From: Sindora glabra
Taxonomy: Eukaryota > Streptophyta > Magnoliopsida > Fabales > Fabaceae
Length of the DNA stretch: 64,000 nt
Direction of reading: 5' to 3'
Assembly: GCA_020226215.1 (NCBI GenBank)
Contig: CM035236.1
Location: 53,319,057-53,383,056 of the forward strand
Shown: positions 37,861 to 49,600 of the stretch, in pieces
How the letters are laid out: every line of letters starts with the position of its first letter
Numbering within the stretch: position 1 is the stretch's first letter
Translations under genes and position numbers: made by a program
Notes under the pieces: generated by a model
What the model saw: the letters and a program-made list of their open reading frames with translations, nothing else
Told to the model about the DNA's origin: nothing
Databases searched by the model: none

Positions 37861-40446
37861 TGTCACGACCTAATATATTGTAATCGTGACCGGCGTAAAG
37901 ATACCTAATCAACATTCCACACTGATAAGATACCCTTACTAGCCTCCAAAGACGACGCAATTTCGCATATACTTATAAAAATAATATTAGGGCGCGCCGA
38001 AAGAAAGTAGGTAATAAAGAGTTAAAATACCAAATAATATACATATAACAGTACAAAAATATTTACAGAGATAAGTCTATCATAACTTTACATACAAAAA
38101 CCCCAGTCATTTGACTTGCTAACCCTATTTGTAACTCTAAACCATATGTTCCAAAGGGTGTTGTGGCATGTCCTCTATAAGTGTCACCGCGCGTCCACGG
38201 ATCCATGGTTATTATCTGAAAAGATAATTTAAAGAAAATACAGAATGAGTATAAACATACTCAGTGAGTAATAACCTATTATTGCCCCTTTTTGATTTTC
38301 CCATTTAAGGTTGCTTTTCTAAGTATAAGCCCAAATTTAGATATTACGTTATTTGAGGAATGGCATTAGTTGGTATGCAATGTCACCTTATATCTTCGGT
38401 CCAACCTTATCCCCCGCCACCCTAGGCCCGAGGCCACCAACCTTTTCCCTCCACTACTTACCCCTCCTCTCCTTCTCTGCGAAGGATGTTTTCTCCCTCC
38501 CACATTTTTGTAAGTAGAATGAACAATTGTGGAACGCCACATGCATCAACCATAATTTTTCCTCGAGGAATGTGTCAAAATACCAACAATGCCATAAGTG
38601 TTTTATGCTTCATTTATCCTTCTATGCTCATTCTCATATCAAACCCCAAAGGATATTCATGTATACAAATTAAATCATTCATACGTCCTACACACAAATT
38701 AAACAATTCATATCACACAAATATTTGTATGTAGACCCTATCCAGGCAGTATAAGGGCAGGAATTATTTGAGACCAAATTGTTCACTTGTCAAAGAACAC
38801 GGGGGTGAACATGGGCCGTGTTCTACCCGTGTACATTACTGAATCAGCTTTCGACAAAGAACATGGGGTACAACATGGGCCGTGTTCTACCCCGTGTACA
38901 TTACTAATCTTCCAAAAACACTTCGACAAAGAACACGGGGTACAACATGGGCCGTGTTCTACCCCGTGTACATTACTGATCAGCTTCCAGCAAAGAACAC
39001 GGGGTACAACATGGGCCATGTTCTACCCCGTGTACATTGCTGATCATCCAAAAACATAATTTACATGGCTAAACCTCCTTCTCCCCTTGACTTCTCAAAA
39101 GGGGAGTTTCATGCACACTTTCATAACTCAAAATTTCATCTTCCTTAGGCTTCATAACTCATAAGAATCATCCTAATTTCATCAATTTAGCCAAATTCCA
39201 AACAAAATCATGCCAACCCACACATGCATCATTATGCCTCTAAAGTCCTAATGTATACATCATGGTTTCTTGTTGCTTTTACACCAAGCCAAAGCCATAG
39301 ATCAACATAACAACATCTAAAACACCATTAGACATGTTCAAATCATCCAAAACTAATTATCTCAACAACTAACACAAATCATGTCCTAGAAATCATATTC
39401 CTCATGACCATCCAGCATTAGGAATTCATAAAGTGTATAACAAGCTATTACTCACCTTAGATCCTTATTTGTTTCTTCCTCCTTTCAAATTTGACTTTTA
39501 AGGAAGAGGGAGATGAATTCAAGAGGATAAAAAAAATTAGATTTTAGAGTCAAGAGGAAGAAGAATTTCACAAGAGTATTAGGGGTATCAAAATCTACCT
39601 ATTTAACTTGCCAATTTCCCTTGAACTGACTTTGTCTAGCTTCCCTTGTTACTTCTCTATGGGGTCACGTTTTTTTTTGCTGGAGAGGAGCAGCAAATGT
39701 GCTGCAGCCAAACCTCTAATGCTTATATAAAAATTCTTAAAGGATTTCTAAAAAAAAAATCTCACAAATTCAATCATTTTCAACATTAAATGTGCCTTGG
39801 ATTTTGGGAGGATTTTGGGGACACTTGGTGGGCTACATAGCACGTCCAAGTGGCTGAGTTTCAGGCCAGCACATCATGAATTATCCAATAAAAATGAGAC
39901 ACAAATTAAAAATTTTCAAATATTACACTTTTACCCCAAATTTTGACATTTTCTTTCATTTTGGTCCTTGGCTTCTCTTGGAAGTTTGGGCTGGTGTTGG
40001 ATCACGAATTTGGGCCTTATTTTTTTATATTTGGGTCTGAAAATAACATGGGCCAACCCAACCTGCACAACAAAAAATAAAAAGGCCAAAAAGAGAAAAG
40101 AGTTTATTACGATTTGGCCCCGACTTACTTAATTTCTTTACATTTTCACCCTTAGGCTTTCAAACATCTTAAAATTTTTATTTTTACTTCCCATAACCAT
40201 TTTTGAGCTTTGAAAATTATTTTTGATCATCCATTGATTTTTGAATTAATTTACTATAATTTTGACTCATTTTCTCACTTTTTCACTTTACCGGGTACAG
40301 AAATTCGATGAATTTCTAAATAAAATTTTCTAAAATCTATTCTTAGGTTTCTAAGAAATTTTCACTCTTTACAATCTCAATAAAATTTCTTCTCTCTTTT
40401 TTTTTATATATATATATTACTGTTGTACTAATTTAGGGTCGTTACA
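37861..40446 (-). mobile_element. Ty3/gypsy-type solo LTR nested in the copia element
   Basis: The ends are TGTCACGACC and GGGTCGTTACA. The 5 bp ATATG is duplicated exactly on both sides (37856-37860 and 40447-40451). The reverse orientation is inferred because the block ACTCAGTGAGTA near 38263 is the reverse of ACTCACTAAGT in the solo LTR at 2720-5861, so the true 5' end is TGTAACGACCC at 40446. It is noncoding, 2586 bp long, has no internal region and no partner LTR. A four-copy hairpin repeat lies at 38791-39055. Length and ends fit Tekay/Del-type LTRs, from family knowledge. Confidence 0.85.
38791..39055. repeat. Four-copy tandem repeat with strong hairpins
   Basis: Units begin CAAAGAACACGGGG at 38791, 38855, 38927 and 38991, spaced 64, 72 and 64 bp. 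Each carries arms ACACGGGGTA and TACCCCGTGT around a near-palindromic core AACATGGGCCGTGTT, giving a GC-rich stem inside a very AT-rich element. Open frames on both strands here are by-products of the repeat. Confidence 0.9.
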
Positions 40447-41609
40447 ATATGTATGGCCTATAATACACAAGTTCCAGGAGTATTTGGCTTGTCTCATTTT
40501 GTTACCAAATAAATATAACACGTCAATGCATTTTTATGTTTGTTAATATGAAAGGATCAAATTTATTAGACTATATGTTTCCTAAGTAATAAGGATTATC
40601 CCATATGTATTGTTCATAGATAGCCTGTTTGGATCATAAATGGTTTCGTATCTAGGTAGTACCAATGATTACACATTAACATATAGAAGATTGAGAGATC
40701 TCGTATATACAAATTACTCAAACTTGTTCTATTAGTTATCTAGGTGATCATAAATCTATTATTGGACATGTGTTAAGAGGAGGTATGTCATAGAAATTAT
40801 TGTGTAATCAATTACAATAACCTCTACTAAAGGGCAGAGCATGTCGTTTGTTGTAAATTCCTTATTAAGCCAACAAGTTAAGGGTTTCTTGGCCTTAACC
40901 AAATTTATGTCGCAATAATACTACTATTATAGGATTCTCTCTCAGTAATGGCAAATTTGCCCATGTAAAAACTTCAAATTAAAGTACATGTTTGTAAAAG
41001 AGAAAATATGTGAGCATATTATTTATTTTTCACAGTTTGTATACTCACAAATCCACTAACCAAAGGCTTAAGAGTAAGTATAAAGCATGATCATATGAAT
41101 AATGTAAATTTTTCTAAACCTTTCTGGCGTCTTTAGTAAGTGGAAGTCTTAATGGTACGAGCTCATCACTATCTTATTATATATTTAAATGAAACACTCA
41201 GAATGAGATATTCGTAATGCCATTATATATTATGCACATTTTAATTATAACATATGAGTAAAGATATTTAGATCCTATCTCATCACTATAAATAAAGACA
41301 TTCAAACCTCGTCTCATTAATATGTTAAGAATATTGATTCTCATTGAGTATTTTGGGCAAATGCTAAGATCACTATATGAAAATTTACATTTAGTCACAT
41401 TAAGATAATGTAAATCCCATAACGCATGTTATATTTAATCATTTATTCAGTGATGTATAGGCATTTAACATATTTAATATTAACATCCCTTTGAATATAA
41501 TATTTAGTATTGTTAGATGCTTATGATCTCAAATGAGATCTATTGGTGAAATGATACGATTTTAATATTAATTCTTTGTAAATGGTTATCATTTATAAAT
41601 TAATGTAGG

Positions 41610-41623
41610 CCTAGGTGGGGAAT
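41610..41623 (+). promoter_or_regulatory. Polypurine tract of the copia-type element
   Basis: The sequence ctaggtggggaat directly precedes the 3' LTR. A G-rich purine run at this place primes plus-strand DNA synthesis in LTR elements. Confidence 0.75.
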
Positions 41624-42092
41624 TATTAGAAAATTTTTAATATAGGCCTCACATTAATTTAATAAATGATAATTAATGTTAATTTTAAATGTGGATTCAA
41701 AATAAAGTGACAATTGAATTAGGCTTTGTATGGTATTATGTCCTAAATATGGATTACTTAGGTATGGATCCTATTATGAATAAGATCCATGATCTAACTT
41801 ATTTCTTTGCCTCTAGTAACTAACCCTGTCTAACCACTCTATTAATGTGTAGACAAAGTCTCCTAAGAGAGAAAGAGAGCATATGAAAGGTTATCATAAA
41901 GAGAGATTATACCTCATAACAAAAAATCTTTTCATGATTTTAAGAATCCTGGTGAAGGATTAAAGACAATATGATCCAAGTATTTATTATACCTATTTTA
42001 TATAATTAACTGTTTTGTTCTTTTTTACTCATGTCTTTATTTAAAGCTAAAATCCAAGATTTTCAGGTTTAATTAAAATTTAAATTCTTGCA
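41624..42092 (+). repeat. 3' LTR of the copia-type element
   Basis: It starts TATTAGAAAATTTTTAATAT (TG end mutated to TA) and ends TTCTTGCA, followed by TATAT. It aligns along its length with 33925-34412. Confidence 0.85.
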
Positions 42093-42097
42093 TATAT

Positions 42098-42713
42098 AAC
42101 TCAGATTATAGGTTAAGATAGTTTACAAATTCTAATTCAATCTTATTGTAATTATAGTACTCACTTATGTGGTAGTTAAATAAATTTATATAAAATTATT
42201 GAACATTCAATATAGCAAACTTTACAAAATTATATTACTATATTCATATTTCTAAATCAAATTGATGATTCACATGACTATATTTTTTTTCTATAGAATC
42301 GATTTATATTTTTTTTACTATTATTAACATTATTTGGTTTTTATAGACTGCCATTTTAGATTTGTTAAAATAGTAAGATACTTTAATTGTGCATAATCCA
42401 ATTCTCTATAAATTTAGATTAAGAATTTAAAGTAAATGATTAGTTTTCTGATTGAGTTCACCAAGTAATACTTATTGTTTTTCTTGTTTATCATTTTATT
42501 GATGATGTATTGTTATTTAGTTTTGAATAAGAAATGTAATTTAATTTCATTTGCAAGATTCAACTTGCGATAAAGGAAGAAAAAAAATGTTAAGAAGCAT
42601 TGATGATGATAATGGTCAAAACATTGCAAGTAAGAAAATAGCTCATACATTTATAGTGGGCTATATTCTTTGTTGTCATTTATATGCTTTGCTCTAATTT
42701 AGTGTTTTCTTTT
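42098..42713. other. AT-rich flank, no gene seen
   Basis: It contains a diverged relative of the 33460-33745 direct repeat. A 25-codon frame at about 42590 is not supported as a gene. Confidence 0.35.
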
Positions 42714-43276
42714 CACTAGTACAAGATTATTAATATACATCAAGTGTTTAATAGATTACACATTAATTTTTTATTGATGTCTATTAGAGCATTGTTATAA
42801 ATATATTATGATATTGACCTAAAAAAACACTAATTAGTGATGGAATGATCTATCACTAATTCAAAAAAAATCTGTCACTAAAACATTTAGTGATGACAAC
42901 TCTGATGGAAAATATGGTGTCAATAAATAGTGCTTCAATGATTAATTACCAACGAATTATTTGCATGCATCACTGATTTCTGCTGCTAAAGCTATTGCAA
43001 TTTGCTACAATGACAGAAGGAATATACAATGTGATGGAATTAGTAATGTATTTTTCCATCACTAATTTATATATAATGACAAAAAAAATTTCCCTAAAAT
43101 GCAAATTAGCTATGGATTTTTTTTATTGCCAAATTGAAATTTAGTGACAGATAAATATGTCATTAATTTTAAATCATCACTAAATTGAGAAATTTCTAGA
43201 AAGCTTGCGACATCATATTTAAAATGTTATCACTAATATTATGCCCTTTTTCAATGTGTTATTCATTTTTGTAGTA
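42714..43276. mobile_element. Possible nonautonomous CACTA-like element
   Basis: The left end CACTAGTACAAGATTATTAA and the right end (reversed, TACTACAAAAATGAATAAC) are alike. The interior holds about ten copies, in both directions, of a TTAGTGATGG/CCATCACTAA motif, as in CACTA subterminal regions. The right CACTA is mutated and no 3-bp duplication is clear. Confidence 0.4.
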
Positions 43277-44694
43277 ATCCAAATGACGAAAACCTTATCT
43301 AATCAAATTTTATAAAGTTTAAACCCTTTTAACAATCAAATACTCCAATCAAGTTTCATGAAATAAAATTAATTTATAAAATAAAATTCAATGTAAATAT
43401 TTTATTTAGATTAAGTAAAAATTTAATAAAATCAATAAGTTCCAATATATATACTAAGAAAATTGATGTCTAAGCTCAATACACATGAAAACAAAAACAA
43501 ATACCTTTATCACCTCTTTTTCTCATATTGTGCCTTCTCAATTTTTATTTTTTTACAAATATTTAATTCATATATTACAAGCTTAAAAAAGAATTATTCA
43601 CATGAAATTTTAATCACTTTAATTAATTGTTAAAAAAATAGTTTAATCTTTTTTGGGCTTAGGCCCCATCTACTTATCAAAAAGGAGAAAAGATAGTTTA
43701 ATCATTCTTTACATTTAAAATTATCCAATTAAATACAATTTTTATATCAATTAATATTTAAAGATATTAATTGATAGAAATAAAATTTAAAACTACATAA
43801 GCACTACCAAGTGTATTATACCTTTTTTCACGAACTTAAACCTATCAATGCTCTACCGAGTGCATCTTTATTTTTAATTTTTTAAATAAAAAGAAATATC
43901 TTTGAACACATATGGAAATGCGTGTGAAAAGGCTATTAATCTATATATCTATATAAATTACTTTTTTATGTCACAAGGGGATTGATGGATTTTTTATTCC
44001 ACTTTTCTTTTCTTCTAAAAAATTAAATATAAATTGCATATATTTAATAGATAAAAAGGCGATATAGTACATTTTACTTACTTTGAATAAAATAACTACA
44101 CACTAAATGAAAAGTAATGGATAGTTACTCTACTTAAATATATAAATTACTTTTTTATATATTACTATTAAAATAATAACTAAATTGATAATAAAAAAAT
44201 CACTTAAATATTAATAGAAAATAAATAAAATTAATATAATTTTCAAAAAATTGAATTTGATTAAAAGTATTACTTTGAACTTTTCTCTTAATTCTAGAGA
44301 TAGAACTAATTAATATTTACAGAATTAAATTTTTAAATATTATATTGCCTAAATTGTTTTATATTTATTCTAATAATTTTTTTGATAAATGAGAAATAGA
44401 ATAGAAATATGAAGGGTTTTCAATTTCTCTAACATTGTGCAAAATAATACATAATAACACATGTTCAAAGACATTTTCTTATTCAAACAAGTTGTCCACT
44501 TTAACTAAAATAATGTATTTTCCTATTAATTAATAACAAAGGCGTATAAGATTAAACAAATCAAATTGTATTACTTGTATTATAAATTAATCATATAAAT
44601 TGCATTTGCAATGTTTATAAATCGCATTCATGAAAATTAAAGTTGGAGGCATATTGAGTATTTTTATATATAAATAAAATTAATAAATGACTCA

Positions 44695-44727
<33 letters not shown>

Positions 44728-44839
44728 ATTCTGAAAAAATCATGACTTTAGAAAGAGATATTAAGCAAATATATTGAATGTAATTTCAATGCATTAACAA
44801 ATGATAAAATTATATAAAAAATATTTTCGAATTGAGTAA
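43277..44839. other. AT-rich DNA with a GA microsatellite, no gene seen
   Basis: Only simple sequence is recognised, including (GA)13 at about 44702-44727. Confidence 0.5.
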
Positions 44840-45412
44840 AGCTTCATTTTGCACAACAAATAAGTTAACTTATAATTCATTGACCTTTATAACTTATTAA
44901 CATGATCAATAAATTATAAACTAACTTTTAGAGATATTTCTTACACTAATTTTTAGAGATGTTTCTTACATTAACTTATAAATTACTACAAGTAACTTAT
45001 AAGCTCTAATTTATAGTTTATAAGCTGTTATTTTTTAAAACTATTTTTAAATTTATCCTTATTCTTTTTATTAATTTACAATTCATATCTTTTATAATAT
45101 AAATTTAAATAATTTTTATAAAATATAATTAATAAATATTAAAAATTATACTTTTATTTTAAAATTTTTAATTACATTAATATAATTTAATTTTTAGATA
45201 AATATAAATTATTTTAATTATATATGTATTTCTATTAATATATTCTTTTATATTATTTTATAATTTCAATTAGTTTAATAATTAATTTTACATAATACTT
45301 TAGTTAGTTTATCAACTATCAGTTAACTTATCAACTATCAGTTAACTTATCAACTATCAAATACCTTATCAATTATCAGCTAACTTATCAGTTATTTGTG
45401 CAAAATAGAACC
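44840..45412. mobile_element. MITE, PIF/Harbinger (Tourist)-like
   Basis: Ends AGCTTCATTTTGCACAACAA and, reversed, GGTTCTATTTTGCACAAATA pair as imperfect TIRs. TAA flanks both sides (44837-44839 and 45413-45415), the three-base target of PIF/Harbinger elements. The interior is rich in (A)TAAGTTAACTTAT words, and the right subterminal region has a tandem repeat of about 20 bp (AACTTATCAACTATCAGTT) from 45308 to 45392. It is noncoding. Confidence 0.6.
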
Positions 45413-47039
45413 TAAAAAAATCCTTTGACGATGCACCAAAGTACATGTGAAAAGGCTAACAATAATAATATAATATATTATAATTATTTTTTAAATTATC
45501 AACTTATAAAATATAAAACATCTATGCGAATAGAGTTTAAAAAATATAATTATTAACAAACTTTAACAAAATTGAAGGCATAAAAAAAATGGCGGACAAT
45601 TTGTTTAAAATATGATTTATTAGAAGCATTAATTAAGATAATTAAAAGTCAATTCTTAATTAATGTAATTTCAAAATTTTCCTTTGGAAATTGAAAATAA
45701 CAATAAATAATATATAAACAAGTATTAAGGAAAATAATAATTACCTTAATTTTAGAAGAAATAAATTATAATTTATTAATATATCATTTATTAATAGTTA
45801 ACTGGTAAATAAAGTTATTAAGTATTTATTTAGATAATAAGAATAATATTTAAAAGAAGATAATAAATATAATTTTAATTGTTTAAAAAAATAGATAAAT
45901 AAAGATAAATTTTTAAAAACAATACTTAAACAAAGAATAGAAGGAATATTTATTAATTTATTTTGTGAATATTAACTGAAATAAGATCTTTTAAATTACT
46001 TTCAAATAGAGTAAAATAATAAAAAATTAGAGAATTCTAACGATCATTTTTTGGTCTCCTAACAACTTAACATTTTGCCTGGCATCATCTAAACACAAAT
46101 GTATAATTTCTGTTGCAAAAAACTCTGTTCATAATTGTAAATCTAAAGCGAAATTGGAGATTAAAAATATGAGAATTCAGGGGTATAGATCATGACTCAA
46201 GGTGAGGTGATAACGTTTGCATCATGGGTTCAGTACCAATTGATTTCTAAAATTTTAAAATATGCCAACAGTACAGGTGGAAAATTTTTTACTCAATGCA
46301 AAAATCACGTACTATACCTGGGTCAAAGTTACGGTTACACGGATTCAAATCGTAAATAAATCAAGGCATGTAACATGAATAATTAGTAAGTAACGTTAAA
46401 GTTGGTTTAAAAACAAATGAGTCAAAACACCAATCTATTTAAATTTATATTAAATTTTAAAAATAATTAATAACTAAATTATATTTAATAAAAAGATAAA
46501 ATTCATATTTTGAAATGATGATAAAAACTTAGCATAGTATCTGATCAATCATTAAAAATATTTTTATAGAAAATAAGTAATTAAATATGATAAATAAATT
46601 TATAATATAAATTTTGTTAAATAAAATTATTAAATGGATTAAATAAATTAAATCTAATATAACATGATTATTATTTGAATTGTTTTTTACATTTAATATG
46701 ACATAAACCTAACAGGTAAAGACAAATTATTACCCTCAATGAATAGTGATATGAAAGTCTTAATAGACTTTTTTTGGGGGTGATTTTTGCATGTTTTACA
46801 TGTTTTGCAATTGATTTACGTTACACGTTAGGCATATATATATATATATATACAACATTTTGTTAATATATTCCTAATAATATAATATTTGTAACTAATG
46901 CATAAATTTTTATGTTTTTTAGATAAATAAACTAAGGGAAAAATCTAATTTCTGACATCTTGTGTGACACAATGTTAATTTATTTCTTTTTTTTTTTTTT
47001 TGCCTCCTCTATGCTTTTAGTCAAGGACTATAAAAAAAA
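45413..47039. other. AT-rich DNA, no supported gene
   Basis: It includes a short (AT)n run at 46831-46851. A 55-codon frame at 46192-46359 has no recognisable homology. Confidence 0.4.
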
Positions 47040-47700
47040 TTATACTACAAGAAGGAATGCATTCAAACTCTTTTTTGGTAAATAAGAGGTGCATTACACC
47101 CAAAGAAACAAAACACAAACAATCAAAAATAGATTCTGTGGGATATAGCCCCAGAAAATTCACCTATCAAAATATAATTAACACCCGAAGGAGGATTAAT
47201 ATGAGTTAGTAATCTCGATGGGTGAGAAAGACCATAAGAAGTCAACCAATCAGCCGCTAAATTGCCTTCTCTATGAATATGACATTTCTCAACCTTCGCA
47301 CCCTGAAAAGCAACTCACAGCAACATTTTATTTAGGCTTTATTTACTTTCCATAGAAGACCTCTATCTGAGAGTCTCAACAAGACACAAAGAATCAACTT
47401 ACAGCTTCACTTGTTTATGCTTTTGACTCCAGGTGATCTCCAAGCCATCTAACACACCCCGAAATTTAGCAGTGAAGAAAGAGCAAAATCCAACACTACG
47501 AGAAAAGCCCCCGAGGCAAAGTACTAATCATTTCTAATTAAGTCTCGACATCCTGCCAATCCTAAATTACCTTTCGCAGTTTCATCTGTAATGATCTTCA
47601 CTCACACCTCACTGGGCAGATTCCTGCCCACAACAGTAGTACAAATAGATGGAAGCATCTGAATAGTAATGGCAGTTTGCTTAGTTCTCAAAATACTATT
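47040..47700 (-). mobile_element. LINE RNase H fragment
   Basis: Minus-strand frames give ITDETAKGNLGLAGCRD, FGVC..AWRSPGVKS, SCKLILCVLLRLSDRG and finally KVEKCHIHREGNLAADWLTS, the conserved HV.RE.N..AD.LA end of the plant LINE RVT_3-type RNase H, with its His and Asp intact. Stops and frameshifts separate the pieces. No RT is seen upstream, so it is 5'-truncated. Confidence 0.75.
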
Positions 47701-47834
47701 AACATAAGCCAAGGTCATCCTCTTTGGATGCTATGGTAACCAGAAATTTTGGTGGAAAATGGAAAATTTTCTTCATTTCTGAAGAAAACAGCCCGCAACT
47801 CTCTAAATTAAAGACCATTTTAAGTTCAAATAGA

Positions 47835-47996
47835 GGAAAATTCTATGGTACCTCAGAGGTTTTCAAACCCGGAATGATGTGGTGCATTTTGTGCCATTAG
47901 ATGAGATTACCAAAATTTTTTATAATCTCATCCAATGAATTGCATTGCACCACGTCACCTCGGGTTTGAAACCCCCGAAGTACCATAACAAGTCCC
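47835..47996. mobile_element. Foldback Mutator-like MITE with 9-bp target duplication
   Basis: A 162-bp element whose two halves are almost fully inverted copies. The left half starts GGAAAATTCTATGGTACC and the right half, reversed, starts GGGACTTGTTATGGTACT. Both continue through TTTCAAACCCG and a GTGGTGCA block to TGAGATTA around a loop near 47912. TCAAATAGA is duplicated exactly at 47826-47834 and 47997-48005. A 9-bp duplication and long TIRs are the Mutator-superfamily signature. It lacks any gene. Confidence 0.85.
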
Positions 47997-48005
47997 TCAA
48001 ATAGA

Positions 48006-49139
48006 ATGCTTTCAAATATTAAAGGGACAAAAAGATATGATTAATTTTATAGAAATTCGATTCCTAATTGGCCAACTTGCTATTTGGTTTCCAGGAAAAT
48101 GATTAAACAGGCCTTGAACGATTTACTCTTCTCACCAGTCTAATCCAAACAAACAATTAAAAGTTTAGAGCAACCCGGTTTGAACGACCAATTTTAGCGT
48201 GCAAAACCTTATAAATTAAACTGATTTAATCTGATCGGCCCATTTCAGATTGTTCAAATCAGTTTAAAAATGGGAACAGTTGAAATTTATAGCAAAAAAT
48301 TTAGGGTGTGCAGTTTGCAACTTATAACTAACCGTAACCGACCAAATATATTATACATGGCTGCTTGACATGCGATGATGCATTTTGACACGATGCTCAC
48401 ATCCTCATTGCTTATTCAGTTCAGACACTTCATTCTTTTCAAAAGAAATTCTTCCACTTTTTCGGTCCCTCATCTCTCATAAATTTCCCCTTTTTTCCAA
48501 TTACAATCAATTTGACTCTACAAGATTCACTTTTCTTATTCGAGGCTCTCCGAATTCAAGGGGACAAAATTACTTGCAAAAAGGAAAACCCATCTGCAGT
48601 CCATTTCATCCTCTTTCGTTTCATGGATCCTGCAAAACGGTTCCCAATCCCTTTTTTCATGCCAAGATTTCGTTGGGTCACCAAACAAATCTCAAGTTCT
48701 CAACCAGATCACAAGTGGGGCTGTCGAGAAACGAAAAACATTTACTTTATTAATTCTATTGCGACTGCTCTATGCTTGCCAAGCTCATTGCGCTTTTGTT
48801 TCTTAAATTGAGATTCAGTGTGGCTGTGAATGAATAGTGATATCTTTATTTCATATATCCGAGTTTGGCGGGACTAAAAAAAAACTGAATATATGGAGTC
48901 TTGTGTGGTGTTAAAGTTTAAAAAAAAAAAAGGAAAAAGAAAAGTAGACTACCAAACCGATTTAAACCAAAACTCATTTAACCGATCAATTCAGTTAGAA
49001 AGGGTTCTGCAATTCGAGAGGGTCATCAGTTGAAGTCAAATGGTTCGGAAACCAAAATATGCAGACCATTATTTACCGGAATGCTTCTTTTGAGGTTGGA
49101 CTAATCTTTGGTATTGATTTGTCCATCGTCCATATAGTC
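48006..49139. other. Locally GC-richer unassigned DNA
   Basis: Open frames of 99-122 codons at 48385-48811 overlap in different frames, and none matches a protein I recognise. AACCG(A/G)TTTAAAC-like words occur on both sides (about 48175 and 48955), which could be worn element ends or chance. Confidence 0.3.
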
Positions 49140-49600
49140 ACAATGTAACATGAGCTATACTACTATAGAGGGTTGGGATTCTCTAAAAGTCTTCTGGCTG
49201 AGGTTTGGGTCTTATATGAAGGCATGAAATTAGCTGTGAATTTACAAGTGACTCGTTTTAATATTCAGGATGCAAAGCAAGTCATCAATCTATTATGTAA
49301 AGAAGATGTTGATTATGTTTTACTTGCTAACTTGATTCTTCAATGTAGGATGCTCTTGGATAAAATCCCTGATAAAACAGTGCAGCATATTTTCAGAGAC
49401 CAACCAAGTTGCTGTCTGTCTGGCTAGGAAAGGAAAGGACACTCAAGCTCCTCTATCTATTTTGTGTAGTTCCCCAGGGGAATATATGTCCTTTGTTGTC
49501 AATGATGTTTCCTTAGTTATGTATCCTAGCTTTGTGGATTGTAATATTTTAGATCCTGGTACTGGTTAGTGTACGTTAATCCCTTAAAAAAAATGAGTCA
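49140..49600 (+). mobile_element. LINE RNase H fragment with 3' A-rich end
   Basis: Plus-strand text LGFSKSLLAEVWVLYEGMKL, FNIQDAKQVINLL, LANLILQCRMLLDKIPDKTV and QHIFR is the RVT_3-type RNase H of plant LINEs. Near 49395 the frame shifts by one base and continues ETNQVAVCLARKGKDTQ to a stop at about 49569, then a short A tract. The Asp of the expected ESDS motif has become QDAK-like, so it is inactive. The shift was detected because the REANQ.AD.LA motif continues across it. Confidence 0.8.

Noticed and set aside
38783..39059. Open frames of 78 and 90 codons on opposite strands
   Set aside because: They are translations of the four-copy hairpin repeat in the solo LTR.
46192..46359. 55-codon frame starting MTQGEVITFASW
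   Set aside because: No homology, no neighbouring exons, and the length is compatible with chance.
48385..48811. Overlapping 122- and 99-codon frames
   Set aside because: No recognisable domain and the frames compete; kept only as an unassigned GC-richer patch.
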